Shown: piece after piece, positions 9,835 through 19,509 of the stretch
Position numbering within the stretch: position 1 is the stretch's first letter
Layout: every line of letters starts with the position of its first letter
NCBI GenBank assembly: GCA_031216915.1
Contig: CM062293.1
Coordinates: 150,730,285 to 150,794,284 of the forward strand
DNA length: 64,000 nt
Origin: Pictodentalium vernedei
Lineage: Eukaryota > Mollusca > Scaphopoda > Dentaliida > Dentaliidae
Direction of reading: 5' to 3'
Translations under genes and position numbers: made by a program
Notes under the pieces: model-generated
Databases searched by the model: none
What the model saw: the letters and a program-made list of their open reading frames with translations, nothing else
What the model was told of the DNA's origin: nothing

Positions 9835-10304
9835 CCCCTTAAACACTACTATCTTGAAAGGTATTCCCCGCAGAATATTATTTTCAATAATATGGCTGAA
9901 TCCATGCTGTCTTTGTAGGGTGGTCAAGTAAAAATTTACAACATGCAAATTAGTAGTTCATTTTTGACTGTGTAGATGATCCAGTGCCCATGAATTGCAG
10001 ATTTGCTGGTTGGATCTGTATATGGCTGATATTCACAACCTGGTTTAGTCGAGTAGTAAATCAATCTGTCTGCATTATACACAAATGCCCCCCTCCCACC
10101 TTCTTACTGCACCCAGACCAGAACAGGACCATCAAGAAATCTGAACATGGCTGTTGCAATGATGTTCCATAGCAATGTTTTGGAAGTAGGGTAGAAATTT
10201 TAAAAAATATTGTTATTGATTTTGTTATACTGCTAGGTTGACTAGGCGAAAAAAAAATAAGCAAACAAATAGATTTTGGTGGAAATTCTTCCAACAGTCT
10301 GCAG
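9835..10304. other. intron sequence, nothing recognised
   Basis: No exon or repeat that I can support. A run of poly-A near 10250 and a C-rich patch near 10090 are the only notable features. Confidence 0.35.
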
Positions 10305-10312
10305 CGTGTTGG

Positions 10313-10564
10313 CAAGCCAGAAAATAAGCAGACTGACATCTGTAAAATGAGGTCTCCAGAGGGTGAATTTAGTAAGGCTACCCTGCACAGCAAGGTAGCA
10401 TCACTAAATTTACCCTCTGTGAACGAAATCTGAATCAGGGTCTCATAACTAAACAGAAAGAGGTACCTAGAGGATAAATTGGGCCACTGTATGTGATAGC
10501 ATCATCAAATTCACCCTCTGGGGACCTCATCCTGCAAATGTCAGACTGCTTATTTTCAGGCCTG
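10313..10564. repeat. hAT-like MITE, family hAT-1
   Basis: Tips CAAGCCAGAAAATAAGCAG and CTGCTTATTTTCAGGCCTG; inner hairpin GCTACCCTGCACAGCAAGGTAGC. Flanks CGTGTTGG (10305-10312) and TGTGTTGG (10565-10572) are an 8-base target duplication with one mismatch. Confidence 0.88.
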
Positions 10565-10823
10565 TGTGTTGGATAAGTTGTAGTACATGTAACATGCAAT
10601 AAATATTTATAAGAAGTCTTTTATCAAACATTTCTACTCTACAGTACTGTCAATACAAAAACAGGACAAGAATATTGATCAGATTATGACACGGTCGTGA
10701 TCCGGTTGAAGTTTCCATTACCACAACATAATAATAATAATAATAACACTTTGGCCAGCCGCTGATTTGTCGCGGTTCTCGGACGAGAAGGCCATGGTTA
10801 CCCCTGTACTCCCAACTGCCTCC

Positions 10824-11745
10824 CTATTCCCACGCTTCTCCTCTTCTCCCAACACTCGGAGACGAACTGCTTGATAATATCCCTTGCCCATTCTTCCCAA
10901 TCTCTCCGATTAGCATATTAACCCTCTCCTTTGAGTCTCCCCCTAACCACATGTCCTTCATTCTCCCATCCCACTTTCCCATTATACTCCCAGTGAATCT
11001 CATTCTTTTAGGCTGATACTTTGGGCATTCTAGAAGAAAGTGTTCCAGGGTCTCCACCATGTCCAAGTTACACATCTGGCACTCCCTTTCACCGTCTTTC
11101 CCAATTTTTCCCCTCAGCTCCAGGGATCGCGACCTCAGCTTGAACAACAGTGACCCCCCAAAGGTGCCATCAAGGTACTCTTCAAAACCTGGCTTCTCTT
11201 TATCACGCAGGCCACCCAAAGACCTCTTTGATTTGACCTCCTCTCGCCAATTACGGTTACAATCCTCCATGACCCTTTCTCTAACGATTTTTTTACCCTG
11301 TTTTGCCCCAACATCCAGGTCCGAGATCTCCAATGAGTAGTTCTCTACTAGCTCCCTCACTTGGACCATCCACCCCGTTTTGATATTTGAGTTGAAAATT
11401 CTCAGGAACATTGCTTTACACCATCGGCTGTCAGGGAGATTTACCAAATAATTAAGATAACCGAGTTTCAACAGGTCTATCCTGTCCTTGATCCTCATCC
11501 ACCCAAGCTCACCCCTGATTGCTTCTAGCGCTGCGGCATTACTCGACCTCGTTATCCATCGGCCTGCATCGTTCTGCAGGATTTCCAAGCTCTTTACGGC
11601 CGTCTGGTTTAGGGGTACCACTTCCGTTCCGTATGTTATACTTGGCAGCCCCACCATTTCCCAAATGGTTTTCCCCACGAAAACCTTATTGAAACTGTTT
11701 CTCCCTATAAGTTTCATTTGGTTAAGGATTCGCTTCCCCCTTCAG
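10824..11745 (-). pseudogene. LINE-A C-terminal domain with Cys/His knuckle
   Basis: About 300 codons after the RT core: thumb-like segment (WITRSSNAAALEAIRGELGW), then CQMCNLDMVETLEHFLLEC, the C-x2-C...H-x4-C knuckle typical of the C-termini of many non-LTR RT proteins, and a Ser-run near the end. The same segment occurs, diverged, on the + strand at 47.6 kb. Confidence 0.85.
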
Positions 11746-12474
11746 AATCAATTTATTTGTGTGGTTCCGGTAGATGCCTCTTCTTGTAATGTTTATATTT
11801 ACCCCCAAATACTCGCAATCACCTGTCTCTCCCACACTCAGAAGTTTGCTGCTCCCTTCTGGAATGCTGAACTCACCCACTCTCCACCTTCGAGTGGGGT
11901 CCACTTTGCGGCCCACAGGTATAATTTTGCTCTTGCTTTCATTAAGTTCGAATCTCCATTTGCTCCCATATTTCCCAACAATTTCCAGCATTTTCGTTAG
12001 CCCCTCTTCGCTTTCTGACACTAGAACCATATCGTCTGCCAAAAATAGCCCTGGGATCTTCAAGTCCCTAACTGCTACCCCCTCCTCGCTACGCAGGAGT
12101 TCATCTCCTAAACTTTTGATGTACAATGCAAACAGGATCGGCGAAAGGATACACCCCTGTTTTAGGCCTATCTCCATAGGCACACGTTTTGTTGTAATGT
12201 TCCCCAGGCTAAGTTCACTCTGTACATCTTTATATTATGCTTTCATAATTCCAACAAACTCGCCTCCTAAGCCCATAGCCTCCAGCTTGCGCCACATACC
12301 TTCCCTCCATACTCTATCGTATGCCTTTTTGATATCCAAAAAGGCCATAAACATCTTTTTCTTTTTTGCTTTCGCGGATTCTATCATTTGGGATAGTGTG
12401 AAAAGATGGTCAGTAACTCTCCTTCCCTTCCTGAAGCCATTCTGGATTTCTCCCAAAAAACCCTTTCTCCTCAA
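11722..12474 (-). pseudogene. LINE-A reverse transcriptase core
   Basis: Contains the RT palm blocks: IQNGFRKGR, FMAFLDIKKAYDRVW (first catalytic Asp), MEIGLKQGCILSPILFALYI, and FLADDMVLVSES, the A-DD catalytic motif that is intact. One in-frame stop (near 12,235) separates the FLDIKKAYD block from the LKQG block; both sides are in the same frame. The section ends in a frameshift near 11,740. Confidence 0.85.
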
Positions 12475-14320
12475 TCACCTCCTCTAGTCTCCCATACAGG
12501 TCTTTACAGAAAACCTTTCCAATGTTGCTACTGACAGAGATCCCTCGATAGTTATCCAAAACGTCTTTTTCCCCCTTTTTGTGAATAAATGTTACTTTAC
12601 TTTCTTTCCACTCCTTTGGGACCTCTTGATTTTCTATGGCTAGATTGAATAGGGCAGTTAGGCTTTTCACGAGTTCCTCTCCCCCTTTTTTGATAAACTC
12701 GTTAGGAATTTCATCCACTCCTCCCGTTTTTCCATCCCTTAATTTTGATATCACCTTTCGCACCTCCTCCGTTTTAATTTCGCTGCACACGAAGCTCGAT
12801 AGGTTTTCCTCGACCTGATTCGGACACTCTGGTGGGCTCCCCATGCCCCATCGCTTATCGTTTACCCTTTCCCAGTGCTTGACTAGTTCTGATGCGACTT
12901 GATCTTGCTCGTCTGTAACTCTGCCATCTACTTTAATACTCTGTGGGTTACTTCCTTTGTTACGTTTATTCACCCATTTCCAAAATACGTTCGAACTCGA
13001 CCCCCCTGTCATTCTTATCGTCCCAATAAGACTGCTATTTCGTACTCTCCGATTATCGTCTTTAATCTTATTTACTTTATTTCGTGCTTGGTGGTATTCT
13101 TCCTTAGCAACTGTGGCCTCATTGCTTTCCGCCCCCTTAAGTTTTCTACTGTATGCAGCACATTTAGCTTTTCTTCCCTTTATGGCCCTTTTCAGTTCTT
13201 CATTCACTCTGTACTTAAGTTCCCGTGTTGGCACCCTGACCTTTCCTACACTTTCCTTTCCTGCCTCCTTCAGGCTCGCAACTATGACGTCGGCCATCTT
13301 CTGGACACTGCCCCTCTTGGGTACGGTTGCAAGCTTTGGTTTCAGTATTTCATTGAACTTCACCCAGTCAGCATCTTTTTTGAGTTCCCAAATCTCCTTA
13401 GAACTTCCTTTGCTTTTTACTAGAGTTTTGGCCCTGATCGTCACTGTAATCAAGTTGTGATCACTATCCACCTCCATTTTACCCTCATCATCCACTTCTA
13501 CCCCTATCACCTCCCTCCATAAATTAATATCTGTGAGGATGTAGTCGATTGTTGATTTTCTGTCATTCCTCTCCCTCCCAGGTCCATTCCCCTTACACCT
13601 CGCGTCCCTGTTCAGAATCTTCAGACCGAGCTCGTTTGTGAAGTTCAACAGCTTCCTTCCATTCCTATTGACTTTATTGTCCCCACCCTCTATGCCTTCT
13701 TCATCATTACCTATGTGGCCATTAAAGTCACCCATCAGAATTATTTCGAGCCCCTTGTTTTGTAATTCGGTGATATTGGACCTCAGTGTTGAGTATATCG
13801 AATCATTCCATTCGGGTTTGCTTCCCTCCACCGCACAATACACAACCCCAAGGGCAATACTTTTGTTTTTCAGACTGATCCTTACCCATCCAATTTCTTT
13901 CGATACCTCAGCCGGGGTGCTGATGTTTTCCATGTCTGTGATCAGCGATGGTTTTAAATCCTCTTTAATGTACATGCCTACCCCTCCCCCTTTTTTCTGG
14001 CTTTCCGTTCGCCCTACACCTATCCATACGTACCCCCTTACTTGGTCTACCCGCTCCTCGTGTCTTACCCACGTTTCGCTTAAGCCCATGACTTCAAACT
14101 CCTCTGCCTCAATCAATGTAGCAATTTCACTTACTTTCCGGTGGAGACCCTGGATGTTGCTATAACCCACTTTCAGGGTGTCAAGGTTCATTGGCTTCCG
14201 CCTACTGGTCCCTTTATTATCTAGTCCCTGTATGTTTGTATATCCCACTTTGTGTACCTGTTCTTTCCTTGGGAAGCTATTCAACAGTACAATCTCACCT
14301 GTTAAAAAAAATGCATACAC
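12466..14320 (-). pseudogene. LINE-A endonuclease and N-terminal RT section
   Basis: Open for about 620 codons. Endonuclease motifs in order: GYSNIQGL (metal-binding Asn), LSETW (catalytic Glu), VVYCAV, MGDFNGHIG (Asp/Asn), STIDYILTD, and DSDHNLI (catalytic SDH). A Lys/Arg-rich spacer follows, then the first RT blocks (WKESKVTFIHKKGEK, NYRGISVSSNIGK). At the N-terminus a VGYTNIQGL segment is repeated as VGYSNIQGL about 33 residues on, which looks like a short internal duplication. The frame is lost in a T-run at the end of this section. Confidence 0.85.
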
Positions 14321-14594
14321 CTTGCATCACAGATGTTATTTTTATTTGATTTTCTGATTCAGTCTTAACTTTGGAATATTTCATTGATGTGTGAATGTGT
14401 CATGACCATTTCATAAACTTGTCAAGAAAAAGACTGCCTGTATAAATGGTAAAGCTAAAGAATAGGGGACTCCCCAATTTATTTTAAAAATACCTGGTTG
14501 CCTCCATTTTTCTGTGTGTATTTTGATTCCATAACATGTTCCTAACAAATAATAACTGTTCAAAGTCTCTAAATATCATATTTATTAGTTATTT

Positions 14595-14885
14595 TAACCC
14601 TTTTCATGCTGTAAATTTTACACACTGAGAAACAAAACCACCACCTTGAAGTGGACTAAAATGGGAGACATCGATAATGGTTCAAGGTCTGTATAGTGAG
14701 GGTAAGGGTTAGCAGTGGCTTGCTAACCCTTACCCTTATTATACTCACTCCAATGATTTCTCCCATGTTTTAGATTTTCTTTTCATGCAGCAGGTGGCAC
14801 TTTATAATACAATCTGAACACAGGAAAGTGTGGATCATTATACAGCTCACAAAATGGGCTTATAAAAATTACTCGAGAGTTAAGT
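14595..14885. repeat. palindromic TTAA-flanked repeat, family unassigned
   Basis: Strong central hairpin TAAGGGTTAGCAGTGGCTTG / CTAACCCTTACCCTTA, with longer arms from GGACTAAAATGGGAGA to TCTCCCATGTTTTAG. TTAACCC on the left and GAGAGTTAA on the right could be its ends, but the tips match poorly. Confidence 0.5.
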
Positions 14886-14915
14886 CCAATTTTTCATTAA
14901 ATTTATTAAAAATAT

Positions 14916-15254
14916 TATAGGGGTCATGGTGGCGCATTGAACTTTGGGCCGAGAGGTCCATGGTTCGATCCCTGCCAGTGGTTACTGCATTGTGTCCCTG
15001 GGCAAGACACTTAATCCCGATTGCCATGTGGGGGCACGGTGGTGCTGTGTACTAAGGTGTAATGCACATCGATGGTGCACCTGTCTTCAACCAATGCTAA
15101 CCCTGCTTATGTGGAGTTAGTACGTTGGGGAGTCTAACAGTTGCTCGCTGTTGCTCACTGGTTCCCTCTGGGTACTCTGGCTTCCTCCACCTGTAAACTG
15201 TTTGACATGAGGTGACCCTGGCTGTCAAAAGTGTTGTTTAACTCCAATAAATAA
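14916..15254 (+). mobile_element. tRNA-derived SINE with canonical B box
   Basis: The head contains GGTTCGATCCC, an exact pol III B box. The body has GGGCAAGACACTTAATCCCG, CCATGTGGGGGCACGG and CTGGGTACTCTGGCTTCCTC; the tail is GTTTAACTCCAATAAATAAA. Target duplication ATTAAAAATAT at 14905-14915 and 15255-15265. It lies in the last intron of the PDZ gene. Confidence 0.9.
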
Positions 15255-15532
15255 ATTAAAAATATGATGGAGTGTAGTGAAAAATGAAAAAAATTCCGGA
15301 GACCAGGTATTAGTAAAATAAATTGCAGAGTCCCCTATCTTCAGCTTTACCTTTTAAATCTCTACCAGAAAGAAATTAACCCTCTGCATGACATAATGTA
15401 ATGCTGGCATGTTGAAATTGTTCTTAATCTCCAATAAGCAACCAATTAACCCTCTGCACACTGATGTTAAAATATCAAAATCAGAGGAGTAAATTTTTCC
15501 TTTAATGCAACAAGGAATTTATCCACATGAAT

Positions 15533-16768
15533 AAATACTGTTTAAACAATATTTATTCAAAGAGAAATATGATATAATACATACAAGTAACTGTTAATAT
15601 TAATTCAAGCCAGAAAATAAGCAGACTGTCATCTGCAAAATGAGGTCCCCAGAGGGTGAATTTAGTGATGCTACCCTGCACAGCAGGGTAGCATCACTAA
15701 ATTTACCCTCAGTGAACCTCAATCTGAATCAGGGTCTCAAAACTAAACAGAAAGAGGTACCCAGAGGATAAATTGGCCCACTGTATGGGATAGCATCATC
15801 AAATTTACCCTCTGGGGACCTCATTCTGCAAATGTCAGACTGCTTATTTTCAGGCCTGTTAATATCACAGTAGCTGTACAGAGGATATAATACCGAAGTA
15901 TGCACTATAGCAATACAAACAGAAGTAAACGATGGTGCAAATGGAAAAGATTCAGCAGAAAGCTTTGAGCTTATATAGGCTGTCTCCCAGAGTATATCAG
16001 ACAATTGAAAAATATATGGGTGATTGCAAATACTGAGTGAAATATTGTTTAAACTAGCTATCAATGGCAGATAGGAAGTAAGAAATGTGAGATTTTGAAT
16101 GAAGTAAGAAAGAGAAAAGCCACAGATGAAACCAACTTGAAGGCAGTGATTCTTACCAGCAACAGACCCAAGAGCGCAGCCTGTATGTCTCCACTGATAA
16201 GAGCATCATTGTAGACTGAACCAAATCCACAAGTGAACCATTCCTACTGTGGATGCAGCTTGCAGGTATCCAATAATAACCCTGACAAGACAGTATTATT
16301 GCAGAGAGACAGCCCATGCGCAGACATCGGACAGTCCACGGGAATGTATTGTGGCTTGGAAAGCTGTTGTACAAGATATGAATAGTGGCCGTATTATGGA
16401 TGCATTTACGCTTAGTATATTTAGCAGTTTAGTAGCTGACACATTTGTTAACAGGTCCCACAATTTCTGAATAAAAAAACCTGAATAAAGTAAGTTAGGA
16501 CCCACTGGTGCATTTAATCATGAACTCAATTCCCTCACACTTATGGCTACGCATGCACTATAGCTCAGCTAAAACATCCACTCTGTATGATATAATCTTG
16601 CACTACGCTGAAGACTAGAATGCTTTCGGTGTGGCTCAGTCGTTCAGACCCAAACAGAAGCATAGATCTGGAGAAATCAAAAGAAAACGGCAAAGTGTTA
16701 ATTGCTAAATTACATACATCTGCATAGTTTGGGCAGAACAAGAGAAATTTTCAGTTGTCTCCAAGTCA
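15533..16768 (-). mobile_element. 5'-truncated LINE (LINE-B), inserted in family E MITE
   Basis: On the - strand the 3' end is ...AATAAATATTGTTTAAACAG, the end shared with the copies at 43.85, 48.43 and 58.79 kb; a GCTTATAT/CAGCAGAAAGCTTTG block in the 3' UTR is shared too. Target duplication CCACATGAAT at 15523-15532 and 16769-16778 is perfect. Coding content is minimal, so this is mostly 3' UTR. It is itself interrupted by a hAT-1 MITE. Confidence 0.82.
15606..15858. repeat. hAT-like MITE, family hAT-1, inserted in LINE-B
   Basis: CAAGCCAGAAAATAAGCAG...CTGCTTATTTTCAGGCCTG, with the complete central hairpin (ATGCTACCCTGCACAGCAGG). GTTAATAT occurs on both sides, though slightly offset from the assumed tip on the left. 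Best preserved copy of the family here. Confidence 0.87.
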
Positions 16769-16969
16769 CCACATGAATCTTGTTTGACAGAGCTTAATGA
16801 GTTGCATTTTGGAAAATTGGTTACTTGAAATTTTATTATTTTGATATCAGTTTGCAGAGGGTTAATATATCATTTATAATAGAACTAGCTGGCTAAACTG
16901 TTCCAGAAAGGTAAGCTCCACCCACAAGACTGAAAATTTATTGTTACTTTGCATATCAAGGGAGATAAT

Positions 16970-17025
16970 CAATTATTGCCCACTCGTGGAAAGTGACCAG
17001 TCCATGGCCGCCGAACTTTGACAGA
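16970..17025. repeat. family G palindromic MITE, end fragment
   Basis: ATTGCCCACTCGTGGAAAGT then GACCAGTCCATGGCCGCCGA matches the right end of family G (8798-9045). It lies about 90 bases upstream of the terminal exon. Confidence 0.6.
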
Positions 17026-17112
17026 TAATTCTGTCAAATAAAATGTAATTGTATTAAATTAATATGTACATAGGATCTGCAATATTAATTATTTTCTCTC
17101 AATTAATTGAAG

Positions 17113-17270
17113 GTGCTGGGGATAGGTGCAGTCAGCTTAGAGCAAAGGATGAAATTTTGAGAGTGAACAGAGTAGATGTTACAGATATGCGGCAGTATGA
17201 AGCATGGAATCTCCTCAAGTTCTTACCAGAAGGGAAAGTAAAGCTGCGGATCAGAAGATATGAAGACTGA
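17113..17270 (+). CDS. PDZ scaffold protein, terminal exon (second half of C-terminal PDZ, stop)
   Basis: The acceptor is TTGAAG|GTGCTG; the split codon A|GT gives Ser. The exon then reads AGDRCSQLRAKDEILRVNR... and ends KLRIRRYED-stop. It supplies the DEILRVN strand, the alpha-B helix (QYEAWNLLKFLPEG) and the last strand of the PDZ begun at 9077. The AWN-L-K-LP-G pattern is close to the AWNIIKALPDG segment of pro-IL-16 and PDZD2, and as in those proteins the chain ends a few residues after the domain. The three exons total 840 bases, that is 279 codons plus stop. An ordinary PDZ protein of another subfamily is possible but less likely. The symbol is left empty because orthology was not tested. 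Confidence 0.9.
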
Positions 17271-17896
17271 AATGACTTGTACACTTCCTCAATGGAGACA
17301 TTAAGCTTTTTACAAGACTGATCCATAGTTCTCTTACCTCTCTTTGCATGTAGTTACTGGTCAATCAACTTCTTCGGCTTTCTGCCAATTAGATGCCCAC
17401 CGGTCACTTCCATCAATTAGTTTGGGAACAAATGACTTATCATTAGCTCTGTACCACTTCAACTTTTCATATGGCAACTTGAAAAAATCTACTCATTGTA
17501 AAACAATGAAATTACAGTCCAAATTTGTCCCATTTTTATTTTGCAACCATTCCTTTTGACACCATCATTGGAACAGATTTGTTGACTTCACTCTGTTGAG
17601 GGGTAATAAGCTTCCATTCGAAATAGAAAGAGTTGTGAAGGAGAGAAAAACATCTGTCATGTTTTCTTTTTTTGTGGGGGCGGGGAGGTGGCAGGAGGTG
17701 AATAAATGATCCAGATTTTGAGGCACTCTTGTTATATTCTTGACACTAAAATATTTTTTAATATTTTCAAAAGATAGATAAATCTAGCCAGACAGATTAC
17801 ATTAGTTGAGTATTAATATCTATAAATTATTATATAACTTTGCTGTGAATCCCTTTCATACTAACAAAACTAGTAACCAGTTATGCTTATGCTTCT
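17271..17896 (+). other. probable 3' UTR and downstream flank of the PDZ gene
   Basis: Non-coding sequence after the PDZ stop codon. A consensus AATAAA at 17701-17706 is the first good poly(A) signal downstream, which would give a 3' UTR of roughly 450 bases. This is an inference: no GU-rich downstream element was scored, and later signals could be used. The TTAA-flanked repeat at 17897 sets the outer limit of plain sequence. Confidence 0.45.
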
Positions 17897-18070
17897 TTAA
17901 CCGTTAAAGGCCTAATTCTGATAATTGTTACTTTAACTACAGCAGTACCCAACATATAGTCTTTAGGTAAACTTTCAGGGTTAAATTCTTGGTACCTTAT
18001 CAGTAATTTCTAGGCAAGTCTTGGCTGCCTATGTAGGCTGCCAAGACTCTCCTAGAAACAACTACTCAGC
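17897..18070. repeat. TTAA-flanked MITE, family F (right end not found)
   Basis: Starts TTAACCGTTAAAGGCCTAAT; the central hairpin CAAGTCTTGGCTGCC / GGCTGCCAAGACTC matches those near 60.9 kb. The right boundary is not recognised before the DIRS-like element at 18191. Confidence 0.6.
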
Positions 18071-18190
18071 CACACTTTACCCATCATTACTAAAGCAAAG
18101 AGCACACAACCAATTATTTTTCAATGGATCACCGCAATCGAATTGTCAGTGAAATGTTATGCCCGATCCCTAGGGGACACGCATTGTGAT

Positions 18191-18393
18191 ATTTTTATAC
18201 TGTACCAATGACCCAGACATAGCTGGTGCTAACTCTTAAAATATAGGGCCAAACACAAATTTTGCCCCCCAATCCCCAAAATTTGCATCTAAAACCAAAG
18301 AAAACATGTCCTGAAAGGCCCTCCACACTTCGCCCCTACTGCGCATGCGCAGTGTCAAGGACGTTCCGAAATTGGCGCCATTAATCATTCTAA
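18191..18393 (+). repeat. left inverted terminal repeat of the DIRS-like element
   Basis: Runs from ATTTTTATACTGTACCAATG to GGCGCCATTAATCATTCTAA. It matches the inverse of 24878-25106 almost base for base; the outermost ~20 bases differ in length between the two ends. It carries ACTGCGCATGCGCAGT, an NRF-1-like palindrome. Confidence 0.9.
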
Positions 18394-19509
18394 GTTTGGC
18401 CCTTCATCAGTTAACATCTGACTGATCTTTGTGCTTATAAATCTCAGTTTAAATGATGCCAGACACATAAATATTAGTGAAATGGTGATTCTAAGGAGGA
18501 TAGAGAAGGAGGAGAGGAAAAAAATGTGTGACAGAATATTATCAGGGCTGTAACTTAAAAATTTTTAATGAAATTATGTTAAGTTACCTATTTTCGAGGC
18601 AGCAGCCATTTTGTTGTCATTCTGATTATTTAGTTACACTGTTTTTTAAGTGTTTTCCTCTCTCCCTGTCCTTTAAGTCCCCCCTTGCTATTCTCCCATG
18701 CTTTTGGCATAGTTTTTGTAATTATTATTACTAAATTTTCTTGGGAGTTTTAGCTGAATAACAGAATGAATTCTGTTCTTTTCCCCATGTTTACGTCTTC
18801 ACCTACGGGTGGTTAGGCGTTGTGTTCTGCATCTACCATCTGATGTTCTGCAGTTTCTTCCCTGGAAGTCTCTGTTTTGCATCAGATAGTGTATTTTTGG
18901 TAACTGATTTCGGGCCTGGGTGCCTGGAGTCTTATTTTAGTGTTCTTACACTCATTGTTTACATTTACAACAGCCCTCTGTGTGAGGGGGAGATTTCTGG
19001 AAAATAATATCTTGATGTTATTTTAATCATAACTAGATACATTATTATTGTTCGTAAGTGTTGAATAAATTGTTTAAAATATTTTTAAAATTTTTGTCCA
19101 CACTTAGGCTTGGGATCCATTGGGGCTCAACGTTACTTTTCAGAAACTTGGGCTGTTCTGAAAAAATATTTTTTCAAAATATTTTGATTTCAATTATTTT
19201 TTCTATATTAATGGATCATATTATTATTATGTATTTTGATTGCCAGGGGTTAGTGCGAGTACCAGGACTTGTTTTCTTTTCACATTGAAAGGATATTGAT
19301 CAATTGTATTAAGAGGAAGTCTTCCTCTGACTTTATAATCATTCTATATGTGGTCAGTGTACTCGCATTAACTCCTGTTCTGTATCGTATGATTTCGATG
19401 ACAATATGGGAAGCGTATGTCACGGTATGTTATTGGGGATTTGGACACTCCGGTCCTTTCTCCGCAGGGTCACTCTACTTTATCAATTTCTATTTCAGAC
19501 GATCAAGAT

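Larger units (their letters stand above)
10726..14320 (-). mobile_element. APE-type LINE (LINE-A), nearly complete, antisense in PDZ-gene intron
   Basis: Non-LTR retrotransposon about 3.6 kb long. In order on the - strand it has an apurinic endonuclease, a reverse transcriptase, a C-terminal Cys/His knuckle (CQMC...HFLLEC), a ~100-base 3' UTR, and a tail of TTA repeats (at 10726-10746 in + coordinates). No target duplication found. The coding region is interrupted by two apparent frameshifts (near 12,460 in a T-run, and near 11,740) and one stop (near 12,235). Three defects in 3.5 kb suggest a rather young copy. The clade is not resolved by eye. A truncated relative is at 47.48 kb. Confidence 0.9.
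15446..16865. repeat. TTAA-flanked MITE, family E, split by a LINE insertion
   Basis: Left part 15446-15532 (TTAACCCTCTGCACACTGAT, then TTTAATGCAACAAGGAATTT) and right part 16769-16865 (TTGTTTGACAGAGCTTAATG, then CAGTTTGCAGAGGGTTAA) make up a palindromic element like the uninterrupted copy at 46111-46315. Between them lies a LINE-B copy flanked by CCACATGAAT on each side. Confidence 0.85.

Noticed and set aside
11059-14165. Several + strand open frames of 90-237 codons
   Set aside because: They are antisense to the LINE-A coding frames, which carry the catalytic motifs on the - strand; the + frames have none.
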